Shown here: positions 38,001 through 51,182 of the stretch, piece by piece | Numbering within the stretch: position 1 is the first letter of the stretch | Layout of the letters: each line of letters begins with the position of its first letter | NCBI GenBank assembly: GCA_029379385.1 | Contig: CM055609.1 | Span: 8,680,001-8,744,000 of the forward strand | Length of the DNA stretch: 64,000 nt | Reading direction: 5' to 3' | Origin: Quillaja saponaria | Lineage: Eukaryota; Streptophyta; Magnoliopsida; Fabales; Quillajaceae | Made by a program: the position numbers and the translations under genes | The notes under the pieces: generated by a model | Seen by the model: only the letters and a program-made list of their open reading frames with translations | Told to the model about the DNA's origin: nothing | Databases searched by the model: none

Positions 38001-39880
38001 AAATTAAATAAAAATACAACAACTCAATTAAAGTAAACTTAAAATAATGTGACCTATTTAAAAATTAGTGAAACTATAAAAAGCCAAATTCTAAATTATC
38101 CTAATTATTTTGTGAAGTAGTGAATTGAAGTTGATACCTTCTAGACTAAACTCATATGGTGAAGTAGTAAGGATAAGAATTGTTTATATAAATTTTCTTA
38201 TTTCTAATCACTTTTGGTGTAAGAAATAGATTCAAAAGAAAATGAAAATGAAATATATACATATATATTTTTTCCTTTCTCACTCTCCTCCACATCTCAA
38301 CACTATATGTCACAAAACTTCTCTTACTAAATGACAAGGATGGGCCTGTCTTGACACCTGCAGGGGTTGGCCTGGAGGATCCTGAAAATTTTACTTTTTT
38401 CCTAGAAAATGAAAAAAAGAAAAAAATTCATTCAATAGTTTATGGGTTTTGAGTTTGGATGAATTATAATATCTGCAAGGATTGTTGTCTTGGTTTTGAA
38501 TAAAAAAACTTTTCTGTTCAAAAGGAAAAAAAAAAAAAAAAAACAGCTTGGTAATTTTTGTAACTGGACCTTGCAAGATTCTGAAATTTTTTAAGTCAAG
38601 TCTAACAAAATATAAATTTGTAATTATTTTCCAATGTTGTTTGGTAGTTTTTGTTTTTAATCCTATAATATATGAATTCGTCTGGTACAAATAAAAAAAA
38701 TACAAATTAAAGGAAAATACATGTTATTGTAAAGTAAATTTAAGTCATGTTATTCTACTATATGGAACTTGATACTCTATTTCAGGTGAAAAAATATGAT
38801 TATGTAGATTTTAACAGATTGAGATACATACATAGTATTTTGTTGTTTATGATATTTTAGTTTTTTTGTAATTTTTTTTTCTCAAAAACCATTAATTTAT
38901 TGTATTTTATGATAGTAAATTTTATTGTAAAAATCCCTTTTATTAAAATTAATTATGTTTTAGACCCCACAAATCGTCACTGCTAAATTATGTGAAAATT
39001 AGTGTTTACATCTATGTGTATGTGTATCGCATTCAGTTACCACTCTTGCACTCAATTCATACTATGAGTATGTCACATCATTAGTGAGAGATTTTTACAA
39101 AACGTTGCATCACTAGAGTGACATGTACTTTTCTGATGTAAAAGCATGATTAGCAGATATAGTTCAAAAGTTCATACCAGATAAGTTGTTACGAGCTAAA
39201 TATAATTGTTGGAGCCCAGAAATGTTGAAAATAGTTGAAGGTATAATGCCTGAAAGCCGATTTTGAGCCATTTGCAAAATCTTTAAATTTGATAGGTTGC
39301 CAATCTCAGGTGGAATATTTCCTTCAATGCAATTTCCATTCAAATTCAAGCTCTCGAGTTTTGATATGTTGTGTGGAAATATTTGGATAGATCCACTGAA
39401 ATTGTTCTGGAAAAGAATAAGATGTTGGAGATTAGGTAAACCTCCCATTATCCATGCTGGAATTTCTCCATTGAACATATTCTGACTTAGGTTGACCATT
39501 TTTAAACGCCTCAACATAGCTAACTCTGGAGGTAGGTGACCATGAAAGTTGTTACCAGTAAGATCAAGATCAACAAGAAATGAAAGGTTTCCCAGTTGTG
39601 GAGGTATGCTTCCACCAAGACCCATATCAGTAAGATTCAAGGTTCTGACCCGTCGATGGCGGTTGCCACAAGTGACACCAACCCAAGTACATACCGAGGA
39701 AAATGAAGACCAATTTCTAGGCAAAAGATTATGAGGATATTCGAATGTAATTGAGGACTTCAGGGCAAGAAGTGCAGAATGATCAGTGATGAGATTGGTG
39801 GTGCTCATAGCAAATAAGCATGTCATGAAGCAGTGCAGTGACAACGTGAAAATTGAAAAACAAAACCAGAATCTCTCCAT
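35013..39880 (-). pseudogene. Near-intact LRR receptor-like kinase gene D, frameshifted
   Basis: Exons are 39178-39880, 37704-37937, 37520-37579, 35440-37360 and 35013-35368. It encodes a signal peptide, N-terminal cap (CTWVGVTC), a long LRR ectodomain, a transmembrane helix (about 36060-36130) and a non-RD kinase with GKGSFGSVFKG, IAVK, HCDLKPSN and VADFGIAK. Two defects are visible. Exon 4 is 1921 nt against 1917 in gene E: one extra codon plus one extra base at about 35464, which shifts the frame just after DFG and removes the C-lobe. The last base of exon 2 is T instead of G, so normal splicing to exon 3 would create TGA. Exon 5 itself is open. Unless these are sequencing errors or are bypassed, the receptor is inactive. 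A TATA-like tract at 39957-39966 supports the ATG at 39880. Confidence 0.82.
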
Positions 39881-39956
39881 TTTGGATGTGTTGATGAATT
39901 GCATAGATATGTCCGTTGGAAAAAAAGGATGCATAGAGGTGGGAACAATAAGTAGA

Positions 39957-39966
39957 ATATATATAA
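39957..39966 (-). promoter_or_regulatory. TATA-like tract of gene D
   Basis: TATATATA tract on the minus strand, about 76 bp before the ATG, conserved in position in A, A', B and C. Confidence 0.5.
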
Positions 39967-40711
39967 GATTAAATATCCTAAGTTTGTTGAAGTCATCAAT
40001 TTTTGTCAAAACTTGTCCCTTAATACGATGTTGATTGATTTGTTTTTCTCAAAGCTAATGGGATTTTTTAATGAAGAAAGAAGAAGATAATTAAATATAT
40101 ATATTTTGTTAGGGATGAGTTAAAAACTTTTTTCTTTTCATAGATAGTATTTACATGAAATCCATCCCAATTCATAATACAGCGGGGTACTCTCAATGGA
40201 TTTGTCTTCACCAATTGAGCTAAACATCATTGGCTAGGTGGGGTTAAAAACTTTAATAAATTATCCATTAAAGTTAACCATTAAATATATGTTTGTAATT
40301 ATATTCCAATATTTGTAATCATATAAATTATTTATTAAACCTAACAAATTAACTTTAAAAGGTTAAACTACTCTTATTATAATTTTTTTTTAATGTCTTT
40401 CCCTTTCTATCATTTTATTTTTATAAAAATAATTACTTAAATAAACGGGTTATATACCTAATTCAATAGTTTATGGTTCAAATAATTACAAAATAGATAA
40501 TAATTTATATATGGAGGGATAAAATACAAATCACCCTAAATAAATCTTACACATAGAAATTATATTAAGCTTTCACTTATCCTAATTCCTAAATTTCATT
40601 CACATTTTATGTTACAAACACTCTGCAAATCAAAAAGATAAATGTTTATTGTTTTATTTATTTATTTATTTTTTTTTTTACAAAAGCAATCTCATAAAGA
40701 ATGTTAATTAA

Positions 40712-40898
40712 CCCACAAGTGTGGTTCAAGTAGTAATATACACTTCAGCTCAGAGGTTGAAGGACCTCTGTAATGTCAGCGGCCAAGCCCACAAGAAAAC
40801 ACTTGTGGAGAGGGGCATCCACAAACCCCAAACGATATTAGACTCACACCAAATAGTGTGTAGATACTTGTTTGAAACTCAAAAAAAAATTTAAAATA
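40712..40898 (+). mobile_element. tRNA-like SINE upstream of gene D
   Basis: Same insertion as 18224-18409: 15-bp flanking repeats (aagaatgttaattaa at 40697-40711, aagaatattaattaa at 40899-40913) occupy the same genomic site in the paralogous block. One base of the left flank has since changed, and the B-box region is degraded. Confidence 0.83.
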
Positions 40899-41906
40899 AA
40901 GAATATTAATTAATTTATCTACCAATAGAAATATGGTCCACCACAATATGCTCCAAATTAAAGTTACAATTAGTACCTATCTCTGATCTTGACTCATGTA
41001 TTATAATTAGTTACAAAAGAATTGATCTACTGTTGATAAATAGATTAATAATAAATTAGTCTACTTGATGAACACATGTTATGTTTGATGTTAATGATAT
41101 ATAATATTTTCTTGTTTATACATATTTTATACACAAATACTAGATCAAAATGAAATTTTTTACTCAAACAAACATATCTCCCTCAAGAAGGTTATATATA
41201 TGCAATCAGCCGTTGGGAGTAATCTATGATAATATATCGTTAAGTAAGACAAGAAAGAAGAGGGCACTAGTTAATTATTTGTACTTTAATCATTAATTAG
41301 GATAATTTTTAAATATATAGTTTGTTAAATAGTAAATTCAATTAACAACACTCGTTGCTCATACGGCATCACTTTGACAATGACAATCACTTTGATATGT
41401 TGTCATTTTCAATATTTATTTTGTGTGTTTAATGGTAGAAATGCATTGTATTTATTGGGTAAAGAAGGCTGGTTTAACTCCGAAAAAAATTAAGAATGAC
41501 ACAATTTATTAAACGACACACTTCTTAGAAAAATAAAACAAAATTTTGATGGTGAGTCAATAAATCTTGAAACTAAATTGTAGTTTTCATTCTTTACTTT
41601 AATTTTTATATTTTAAAAAATTAAAATCTAGTACTTAGTTTTAAAATTGAGCCAATATGTTACCTTTTGTTCAAACTGACTTAATAGAAATTGATATAAA
41701 CTAACATAATCCTACATTGTCAAATAAAATATGACATGTCAATACAATTGTCTCAAATAAAATATTTTTTAATTGTAAACATATATAAAATAAACAATTA
41801 AACTATGAGTCATTGATTTAAAAACTATGATGCTAATACATATGTCTCAAATATGATTCATATCAATTTTTTTTAAGTCAATTTAGACAAAAAATGATCG
41901 CATAAA

Positions 41907-42155
41907 CTATATTAATTCAATTTTAAAATTATGAGTGATTGATTTTAATTTTCTTTTTGATAAGAAGAAACTAGACAACAGAGGAACAGCAACTCTACGC
42001 ATCCAAGCAACTCTCGAATTGTCCTCCAGAAGGATCACTCTAGTATTAATGGGAGGCACATCCCAATCTACAATATCAACGTCTCCATCTAACATAATTT
42101 TAGCAAGCTTGTCGGCCACTCTATTTGCTTCACGATACACACTTTTTAAATTATA
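41907..42155 (-). pseudogene. RNase H-like (RVT_3 type) relic
   Basis: An open frame reads VYREANRVADKLAKIML followed by a short tail. This resembles the last helix region of plant RNase H-like domains associated with non-LTR retrotransposons and related single-domain proteins, where the motif VxREANxxADxLA is typical. Only this C-terminal piece is present, and the catalytic acidic residues that should precede it are missing. It is most likely a fragment of a LINE-type element. No poly-A tail or target-site duplication was found. Confidence 0.55.
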
Positions 42156-45100
42156 AAAACTAAAATAGATTCTAGTGCAAATTATATGGATGAAAAATGT
42201 AATTTAGCCTAAATTTTTTCTTTACTTTTCTTAATGTTAATAGTAATAGTTTTGCAATTGCATTTAACCATTTATTTCTTTTCTTTTGCTTTTCTGAATC
42301 TTAATAGTATCAATAGCAATAGCAATTAAGGTTAAAATTTTCAATATTCTTTTGTTAAATCTTTTTTGTGTTTTATAAGTCTTAATAAGCATAGAAGTAT
42401 TTTGTTAATTTTTCTCAATTTTTGTTTTTTTTTTTTTTTCTTTCTCAAATCAGTATCCTTTATCACTTTTAAAGTGAAATAGGCTAGGTTTTTCATAATA
42501 AAATGGCGGAATAATCAAGCATTACACCTTCGTTAATTATTTTACAGTGTGTTTGGAGTAAAATAAAAACACAATTTATTTCATTTTAAATAAATTCTAC
42601 AGTTCAATTCATTTAAAATAAATTCTCTTATTTAAAATATAACATACACTTATACAATTTAGTCTAATTCTCTTATTTAGAATAAATAAAAAATAATTCA
42701 TTTTAGTCAAAGTATTTTTCCTTTACTACCCTCAATTTTTTTAAATTAAAACTAGCATCAATCAACTAAAAATATAAACAAGAAATTAATTGTTGATAAA
42801 AAAAAAACTTGAAGTTGATTAGGTGAACATCCGAGATAAGCAGTAGACTTTTGTTAATAATTTTTTTTTATTTACTTTGGAATTTGGATTTACTAAATTG
42901 AGTCTAACACCCAAATAGTCTTGAGCTTAAATTAAATGATAAATTATTTAAAATTGATTGATATGATAATTCAAAAATAAAGTGTGTATTTAGTATTATT
43001 CTTTTATATATATAATATTTATTATAGTAGTTCACGTATATTTTATTAACATCCTCGCACATGTGCTCAGTTACTTTTTCTTTTTTAGAAAAAATGTGTA
43101 AAATTCTTTGTGTGACATATTCTTATACACATTATCAAGTTTTTCTTGGAACGTACTCCTCTAACAGGGTATAAGTTCACACTCACATATATTTTATTAG
43201 CGTGTAAAATTATTGAACAAACATACTCTTAGTTGTTTATATAACACATCTATTACATGAAGAGTTTGTCGATAAAAAATTAGATTTTAGTGGATAACTG
43301 ATTTTGAGGAAACTTCCTACACATAATAGGATCTGGTAGTTTTTTTTTTTTTCTTTTAAAAGACTTCTTTTTTATTTTTTTTATTTAATTTAATTAGAAT
43401 ATGGTGGGAGACCAAATGTTTTTCTCTTTTAGTATAATATAAATAGATAGGCAATGTAAATAATGAATTAATATTTTTAATATTTTAATAATTATTTAGT
43501 TTTACTTCGTCAAATGGCTCCACACAATCACAGCCGGGCCTGAAAAAGGCCGTGTCCAAATAGTGATTGAGTGTTGTCCTTACAATTTATTTTAATTATT
43601 TATTTAATTTTTCATGATATTATGATTGATACAATAAATATTTATCTGTATATATTTTTTATTGTTTAAGTTAAAAGAAATTTTTTTACTTTTTATGTAC
43701 TCTGGGTTTGTAAATGAGACTCCAAATGTTTAGTTATGCTTTTTACTGATAGATTTAATTTGTTTGTTAGTTTAATATGCTGAGGGACCGGCAATCATTC
43801 TTTCGCCAGTTTGTGAGCAAGATTTTATGAGGGACAGTTTTCTTTGCCCGTCCCTCGTTAAATTGATTAAAAGGAGAATGGCGAAAAAAAATATTTTATT
43901 GCCAAACTGTCTTTTTCAGATTTTGATTCTCTAAAATTTTTTATAAATCCTACCAAGTAGAATTCTCTTAATTTTGTTAAAAACAACTCTTTTAAAATAA
44001 ATTTTAATTTAATTAGAATTAGAATTAGGATTAAGGTAGTTATGGTTAGGGTTAAAGTTAGGGTTGGGGTTAGGGTTAGGATTAAGTTTAGGATTAGAGT
44101 TAAGCTTAGACTTTGGATTAGGATTTGGAATGGAAATAGGGTATATTTTATAATATAATATTTGTTTTATTAATATTGTTATTGATATGAGGGTAATGCC
44201 ACGTTTGAATAAAAACTCATAAAAATAATAATAATAACAAAAAGTCCTACTTTTAGAAAAAAAAAAAAAAAAAATTGTTAATAATTCATATAATAAGTTC
44301 GTAATCTCAACAAGTCCTTTTCTTAAATTTCTTTCTACAAAGTCATAAACTTTTATTTGAAACATTTCATATCACTTTACTTTTTTTTTCTTTTTATGTT
44401 CAATTTTTAACTTTAAAATATTAATTAAGTGAATCAATTTTCAAAAATCATATAACATAAAATTAGATAAACTAACATTCATGATATAATTATTAATGGA
44501 AAAATTAAAGTTTCTAAAAATTAATAAGAAGTTCTCATTATCTCCTTATATACATACATACATATATATATATATATTCAAAAAAAAATTCAAATTTATC
44601 TTGCATTGATATCATTTTTTTCATGATGAAACTTCAAAAAAATAATTTAAATATTTCTTTTTAAAAAATGAGTAAGTAAAATACATATGAATCTAAAGTA
44701 ACCAATGATGATAATTTTTTTTATTCTTTATTGAAAAAAAAATATGAAATGAGACGATGAAAATCTCATTGATTTAAAAAAAAAAAATTATTCTTACTAA
44801 TTATTAAATAATTAATTTTAGTTTTTTTAATTAATGTATTTTTTTCTAAAAATTACTCTATACTTAAACATTATTTTTTTTAATCCTATAATTAAACATA
44901 AAATGGTAAAAAGGCTTAAATTTAAAGATTATGATTTATTTAGAAAAATATCTTAAAAATAAGACTTATCATTATTTTTGAAAAATAGAAATAATGTGCA
45001 CCATTAGTGAACAGGATACGTGTCTAATATTAGATCATGAGACATGAAGTGTAACTGAACTCTTTTTTTTTTTTATTGGAATTATAAATGAATTATAACA

Positions 45101-45400
45101 ATAACAACCTTTTAGACATTCTTTCCCGCAAGAATAATAAGAATAATAAAGATTTATTATATTTTTTGAAATATTTCTAATTTTAGTCTATATATTTATT
45201 ATATCTTAGTAAGTGATTTTAGAATGTTGATTAAAATTTTTTTTTTTTTTTTAAATAACAAAAATAATAAAGAATCCTTCCCTCCTTTCCCCTCTACTTA
45301 CATAAAAATGGAACATGCAATAAATTAAGGATGCAAAAAAAAGAAAAAAAAGAAAAGAAAAATATCATACCTTGTAGCTTGTTCAAAAAAAAAATAAAAA
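42156..45400. other. AT-rich unique intergenic DNA
   Basis: No gene is supported and I see no match to other parts of the window. It contains telomere-like repeats at 44014-44130, long A/T runs and a pair of opposite gagggac/gtccctc motifs near 43780-43860 that might be transposon debris. Small frames such as 44009-44365 are translations of the repeat. Confidence 0.65.
44014..44130. repeat. Degenerate telomere-like repeat
   Basis: About 115 bp of ttagggtt-like units in one orientation (for example ggttagggttaaag and ggggttagggttaggatt), grading into aggatta variants at both ends. Units are mostly 6 bp (TTAGGG-like) with occasional 7-bp TTTAGG forms. It is short and degenerate, so it is interstitial and not a chromosome end. 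Confidence 0.7.
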
Positions 45401-45409
45401 AAAAATTAA

Positions 45410-45650
45410 TAGTTGAAGCATACTTGAGTTCCCAATATCTTCTGGTATGTGTCTAATAAATTTATCGTTGGACAAAAATAGATGTTTGAGCTCTTTGCAC
45501 TGATGTCAACCCACTGGCAGCTAACCAGAGAAGACTTCCGGTAAGATCATTAGTTTTGAGATCAAGAGATTGTAGAATTGAGTTATTGAAGAGAGTCAAT
45601 GGTAAAGAACCTGAATGTTCTTGAAAACCACGTATATTATTCTCAATGAT
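45410..45650 (-). pseudogene. Short LRR fragment
   Basis: Minus-strand frames read SGSLPLTLFNNSILQSLDL and then, after a frameshift, HQCKELKHLFLSNDKF and IPEDIGNSSML, which are receptor LRR sequences most like the relic at 55090-56510. No start, splice context or kinase accompanies it. It is an isolated remnant of an older receptor copy downstream of gene E. Confidence 0.7.
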
Positions 45651-46418
45651 CTTGAAAACCACGATATTAAATGGATAAAAGGGTCTGTTTATATTAATTT
45701 TTTAAAAATAAAAATAAATAAGAGAAAAAACTACACACTTGCTTCTTAAAAGTAAGGAAAACTAATAAAAATAATTAAATAATTTTTTTAATAACTAATT
45801 ATGTTTTTTAGCCAAATAAATTAGAAAATAATTTTCATGATCTCTCCTAAACCCAAATTCCTTCATCTTTAAATTATTTTTACATAAATAGTTGTACTTT
45901 GCACTATATTTCATCAAAAAAAAAAATTTATTTGATTATAAATCCTTAAAAAATAGAGTAAGTCTCAACATGCGGTACTGCAAGTAAACGTTCCAAGACT
46001 TGTTTTCTTATAAGCTTTGATTTCTTTTGAAATCATTACGTTGATTTTAAGAGGTAATCCGGCCGGCCTCTGTTATCATGAAGCATAACTCCCTCCCTGC
46101 ATCATATGAGAGAAAAAAAATATATCGTTGCTCCGTGATACAAACTGCTGATATATATACTTATTTTCCTTCAATACTAGTAAGTACATAAGTTTTAAGC
46201 ATTCTATCATAACGTGCTGGATATTATAGCAAAAGCCTAAACTCGAGAACACATAAGATGATGACAGGACAAATGAAGAAGAAGAGTCACATAACCATTA
46301 CATAAAACATCAAACAAATAACATGACTTAAAACAATCATGTACGGACTCAAAGTTGAGAAAGCACAAATTATAAAGGAAACTTAATCTTTCCTTCAAGT
46401 TCAATCCCTGAGATAAGC
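45651..46418. other. 3' flank of gene E
   Basis: Noncoding DNA homologous to the downstream flanks at 7083-7878, 34480-35012 and 56511-57278. It presumably includes the 3' untranslated region of gene E. Confidence 0.55.
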
Positions 46419-49400
46419 TTAGATGAATTTGGATTTGATCTTGTTCAATGAAGTTAACACATCTTTGATGTTGATTCTCTCTTCAGCTGAGTGTGCACAA
46501 CAACACAAAGCCAATTCCATAATTGATGTAACAGAAAGTAAAAGAGCAGCTATTTGTTCTTCCTCTCCCCTTAGCAAATTTGAATCCACGACATGAATTG
46601 TAGAGTGAGGCACTGACTCACCCACCCAACTCTTTAAGGTCAAATCCCCTAGAAACATGTCATCTGTTGGTTTTCTTCTTGTAAATGTTTCTATTAGCAA
46701 AATGCCATAGCTGTACACATCTCCCTTGGTAGAAACAATGCCTTTGGATCCATACTCTACATATCAAAATATTAGCATGAAGTCTTAACCTTAAAAAGGA
46801 AAGAAAAATTAGGATGAGATGAATACCTGGTGCTATGTAGCCCAGTGTAGCTAATGTATTAGTATGTGTTTTAGACTGTTCTGCATCCAATAGTTTGGCT
46901 ATGCCAAAATCAGCAACATGGGCAACCATATCTCCGTCAAGCAAAATGTTGCTAGGCTTCATATCACAGTGAACCACAGGTGTTGAATAACCATGATGGA
47001 GATACTCCAATGCAAATGCAACATCTATCATTATGTTCAATCTTTGTAAGAAATCTAAACAATAGTTGTGCGCATATAACCACTTTTCAAGACTCCCATT
47101 TTGCATGAACTCCATTACCAATGCTTTGAAATCAACATTGTTTGTGCAACTGCTGATGATTTTAATCAAATTGCGATGACGAATGTTACGCAATGCTTCA
47201 CATTCGACGTCAAAACTTCTTGATACTGCCTCCAATTCGAAATTAAATATTTTGACAGCAACCATAGACCCACTTGAAAGTCTCCCTTTATAAACAGAAC
47301 CAAAACTTCCCTTACCCAGAAAATTGCTCTCATCAAATCTGTTGGTTGCCTGTAGAAGTTCATAATAGGAAATCCTTTGTGGAACTCCAATAGACGATAA
47401 CTCCTTTTGAGTTGAATCACCAGTCTTTTTCCTCTTATATCGAAAAACGACCACACATGACAGTAGAAGAATAGCGGATACAATTACAGGCAATATACAT
47501 TTGAACAAAATCAACTTCCTTGGGGTTCTTTGGTCAGTTTTCTTGATAACACATGGAGGAACTTGTAAATGCGATCTGCCACATAGTCCATTATTCATCA
47601 TGAAAGATTTAGCTGTGAAATTTACAAATGGACCACCACTTGGGATCTCTCCTTGTAACTTGTTGTAAGATACATTGATATTCTTCAAATTGAAAAGTGA
47701 CTCCATGGATTTTGGAATTGTGCCAGCTAGAATATTATGAGACAAGTCCAAGGACTCCAATGTGAGTAAGCTGCCAATCGTACTAGGAATACTACCAGAA
47801 ATTTTATTCCCAGATAAGTCTAAAATTGTTATAGCCCTCAGATTTTGGATTTCTGGTTGTATAGATCCGTTAAAAGCATTGAAGGAGAGGTTTAGCTCCA
47901 AGATATCTTTGAGATTCCATAAGGAAGATGGTATTGAAGAGGTTAAATAGTTAGAACCCAAGTCAAGATGTCTTAAAGAAGTTAGAGTCCCCAAGCATGA
48001 TGGTAACATTCCAGAGAGCTTATTGTTGCTTAGATATAACCCATCCAGATTTTTCAACTCACAAAACTCATCAAGAATAGAACTATCTAATTTGTTCCAA
48101 GCAAGAGACAACTGTTGTAGATTATGTAATTGCAACATTGTCGTGGGAATGGATCCTTTCAAATTATTTTCCCCCAAATGTAATGCAATCAAACTAGTGA
48201 GATTGCCGATTTCTTGAGGAATACTTCCCGTAATTTTGCAATTCGACATGTATAAATTTTGAAAGGAACTAGAGAAATTTCCAATCGAATTAGGAAGTTG
48301 ACCATGCAAAGGATTGTATGATACCGATAGAGTTCTCAATTGTTTGCAATTGGAAAGAGAAGAGAGAAAGCTAATGTCACAGCTCAAATTATTTATGTCA
48401 AGTTTAAGAAACTGAAGGTTCTTTAAATTCCCAAGTGAGTCTGGTATAAGTCCGGCTAATGAATTTTGGCCTAATTCCAATGTAGTGAGCATGGAAGCAT
48501 TAGAAAAAGAGCTTGGAATCTGTCCACTCAGATTATTGGAATAAAGGTGAAGTTCTTCAATGTTGCGAAGGCCATAGCCTATATTTGATGGAAGAATTCC
48601 TGACAAGGTATTGAATGAGAAGTACAAGTAGTTCAAGGTTGAGATGTTGAAGAGATTGGGAGGTATTGATCCACTTAGCTTGTTATTTCCCAAACTTAGA
48701 TACTCGAGGTTATGTAGGCAAACTATTTCCCTGGGTATAGAACCTGCACCGTTAAGATTATGAATACATGCATAGGTGTGATACAACTGATATCAAATCA
48801 ATTGTTGATATATATAGTTTATGACATACCTGTGAAAGAGTTTATAGCAAGATATAAATGTATCAGTGATGTGCAGTTCCCAATTGATCCTGAAATTTGG
48901 ACATATACTTTCCACTTAATATTACTAATTAAGAGATAAAAATAATGAAACCTTGCTATATAAATATAGTGAGGAAAATTATCAATAATTTGACCTGCTC
49001 ATTGCGTGGACGTACACTAACCTGATTGTAGTTGCCCAGAGAGTACATTCTCATCGAGATAAAGGAATATGAGTTTGGAAAGATATGGGCACATATTTGA
49101 TGGGAGACTGCCTCCAAGGTTATTAATACCTAGATCAAGATCTTCCAGCATTGAGTTATTGAAGATAGTCCTTGGTATAGAACCCGAAAGTTGGTTCTTA
49201 TTCAAGTATATTGTTCTCAATTCAGAAGTATCACCCATCTCTTTTGGAATGTTTCCTGATTATTTAATTTTTTTAAAAACAAAAAGAATGGAATTAAATA
49301 TACAAAAGCAATATTTTTCCAATAAAAATAAAAATACAACAAACCAATTGAAGTAAACTTAGAATAAGGTGACCAATTTAAAAAATAGCGAAACTACAAA

Positions 49401-51182
49401 AAGCGAAATTCTAATTTATCCTATTTATTTTGTGAAGTAGTGAATTGAAGTGCATGATACCATCTAGACTCAACTCATATGGTGAAGTAGTAAGGATAAG
49501 AATTGTTTACATAAATTTCAAACTTTTGGAGTAAATATTAGATTCAAGTGAGAATGCAAAATTTCCCCTTGCCCACCCTCCCCTACATCTCAACTCACAT
49601 TGGCACAAAATAATATATATTACAAAAAATTTCTTACAAAATTTTACTTTATCCCTAACAAAAATATAAATTTTAATTTCAATTTCATGGGTTTTGAGTT
49701 TGGACGAATTATAATCTCTGTAAGGATTATAGTTTTGGTTTTTGAATAAAAAATCTTTGCCGTTAGAAAAGGAAAAAAAAAAAAAAACTGTCCATTTTTT
49801 GTAAGTGGACCTTGCAAGATTTTTAAAGTTTTTAACTCAACCCTAACAAAATATATAGTTGTAATTATTTTCTAATATTCCATAGTAGTTTTTGTATTAA
49901 ACTCCTATAATATATGAATTCGTCTAGTTATAATACTATCATGAAAGAAAAGAAAGAGACTAAAGAAAAAGGAATCCAAAATAAAGGCAAATACATGTAG
50001 TTGCATAGTAAATTTAAGTCATATAAATATATATATATATTTGGCGAGAATTTTAATCCATATTTTGGCAAATTTGAGTAAATTAATCTACTATATGGAA
50101 CTTGACACTCTATTTTAGGTATAAAAAATATGATTAATTTTTAAAACTTATGTTTTTGTAGAGTTTTAAAAGAGATACTAAATATACAGTATTTTTTTAA
50201 TGATATTTTAGTTTTTTTGTTTTTTTTTTTTCTCAAAAAACAATAATTTATTGTATTTTAAGATAGTTAAATTTTATTTAAAAAATTATTTATGTTTTAG
50301 ACCCCTCAAGTCGCCACAGCTAAATTATGTGGAAATTAGTATTTACTTCAATGGGTATCACATTCACTTACCACTCTAGTGCTCAATACATACTATGAGT
50401 ATACCACATCATTTTATGACTAATGACACTATTCTGATCTAAAAACATAATTTAGCAGATGTGGTTAAGAAGTTTATACCAGATAAGTTGTTTTGAGCTA
50501 AGTTTATCTTCTGGAGCCCAGAAATGTTGAAAATACTTGAAGGAATAATGCCTGAAAGCCGATTTCGAGCCATTTGCAAAATCTTTAAATTTGATAGCTT
50601 GCCAATCTCGGGTTGAATATTTCCTTCAATGCAATTTCCATTCAAATTCAAGTTCTCGAGTTTTGATATGTTGTGTGGAAATATTTGGATAGAGCCACTG
50701 AAATTGTTCTGGACAAGAATAAGATGTTGGAGATTAGGTAAACCTCCCATTATCCATGTTGGAATTTCTCCATTGAACATATTCTGACTTAGGTTGACCA
50801 TTTTTAAACGCCTTAACATGGCTAACTCTGGAGGTAGGTGACCATGAAAGTTGTTACCTGTAAGATCAAGATCAACAAGAAACGAAAGGTTTCCTAGTTG
50901 TGGAGGTATGATACCACTAAGACCCATATTAGTAAGATTCAAGGTTCTGACTCGTCGATGGCGGTTGCCACAAGTAACACCAACCCAAGTACATACGGAG
51001 GAAAATGAAGACCAATTTCTAGGCAAAAGATTATGAGGATATTCGAATGTAATTGAGGACTTCAGGGCAAGAAGTGCATAATGGTCAGTGATGAGATTGG
51101 TGGTGCTTAGAGCAAATAAGCATGTCATGAAGCAGTGTAGTGACAACGTGAAAATTGAAAAACAAAACCAGAATCTCTCCAT
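46419..51182 (-). CDS. Intact LRR receptor-like kinase (subfamily XII type), gene E
   Basis: Five exons join in phase: 50480-51182, 49022-49255, 48830-48889, 46827-48743 and 46419-46756 (3252 nt, 1083 aa). All introns are GT-AG. Residues 1 to about 25 are a signal peptide (MERFWFCFSIFTLSLHC), followed by an N-terminal cap with CTWVGVTC and a long LRR ectodomain to about residue 700. A transmembrane helix (CILPVIVSAILLLSCVVVF) lies near 742-765. The kinase has GKGSFGSVYKG (about 807), the ATP-binding Lys in VAVKIF (about 829), HCDMKPSN (about 922) and DFG (about 944). Cys in place of Arg before the catalytic Asp makes it non-RD, as in FLS2, EFR and XA21. That family are plasma-membrane immune receptors for microbial patterns. 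The ligand cannot be inferred. It is the only unbroken receptor in the window. Confidence 0.93.

Larger units (their letters stand above)
39881..41906. other. Upstream region of gene D
   Basis: Noncoding. It holds the TATA-like tract (39957-39966), a SINE, and from about 41090 the recurrent intergenic module, which stops at about 41457. Beyond that point the sequence is not shared with the other units. The in-frame ATG at 40009 lies upstream of the TATA-like tract and is therefore unlikely to be the start of gene D. Confidence 0.65.

Noticed and set aside
38152..38705. Two small minus-strand frames in intron 1 of gene D
   Set aside because: They lie wholly within the predicted intron, are Lys/Phe/Asn-rich and have no domain.
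39881..40009. N-terminal extension of gene D from an ATG at 40009
   Set aside because: The frame is open, but this ATG lies upstream of the TATA-like tract at 39957-39966, and gene E has an unrelated sequence there; the conserved MERFWFC start fits a signal peptide.
43770..43870. Ends of a CACTA-like or Mutator-like transposon (gagggac and gtccctc motifs)
   Set aside because: Only short opposite motifs are visible; no terminal repeats, target-site duplication or transposase could be defined.
44009..44365. Minus-strand open frame rich in Asn-Pro
   Set aside because: It is a translation of the degenerate telomere-like repeat, not a protein gene.
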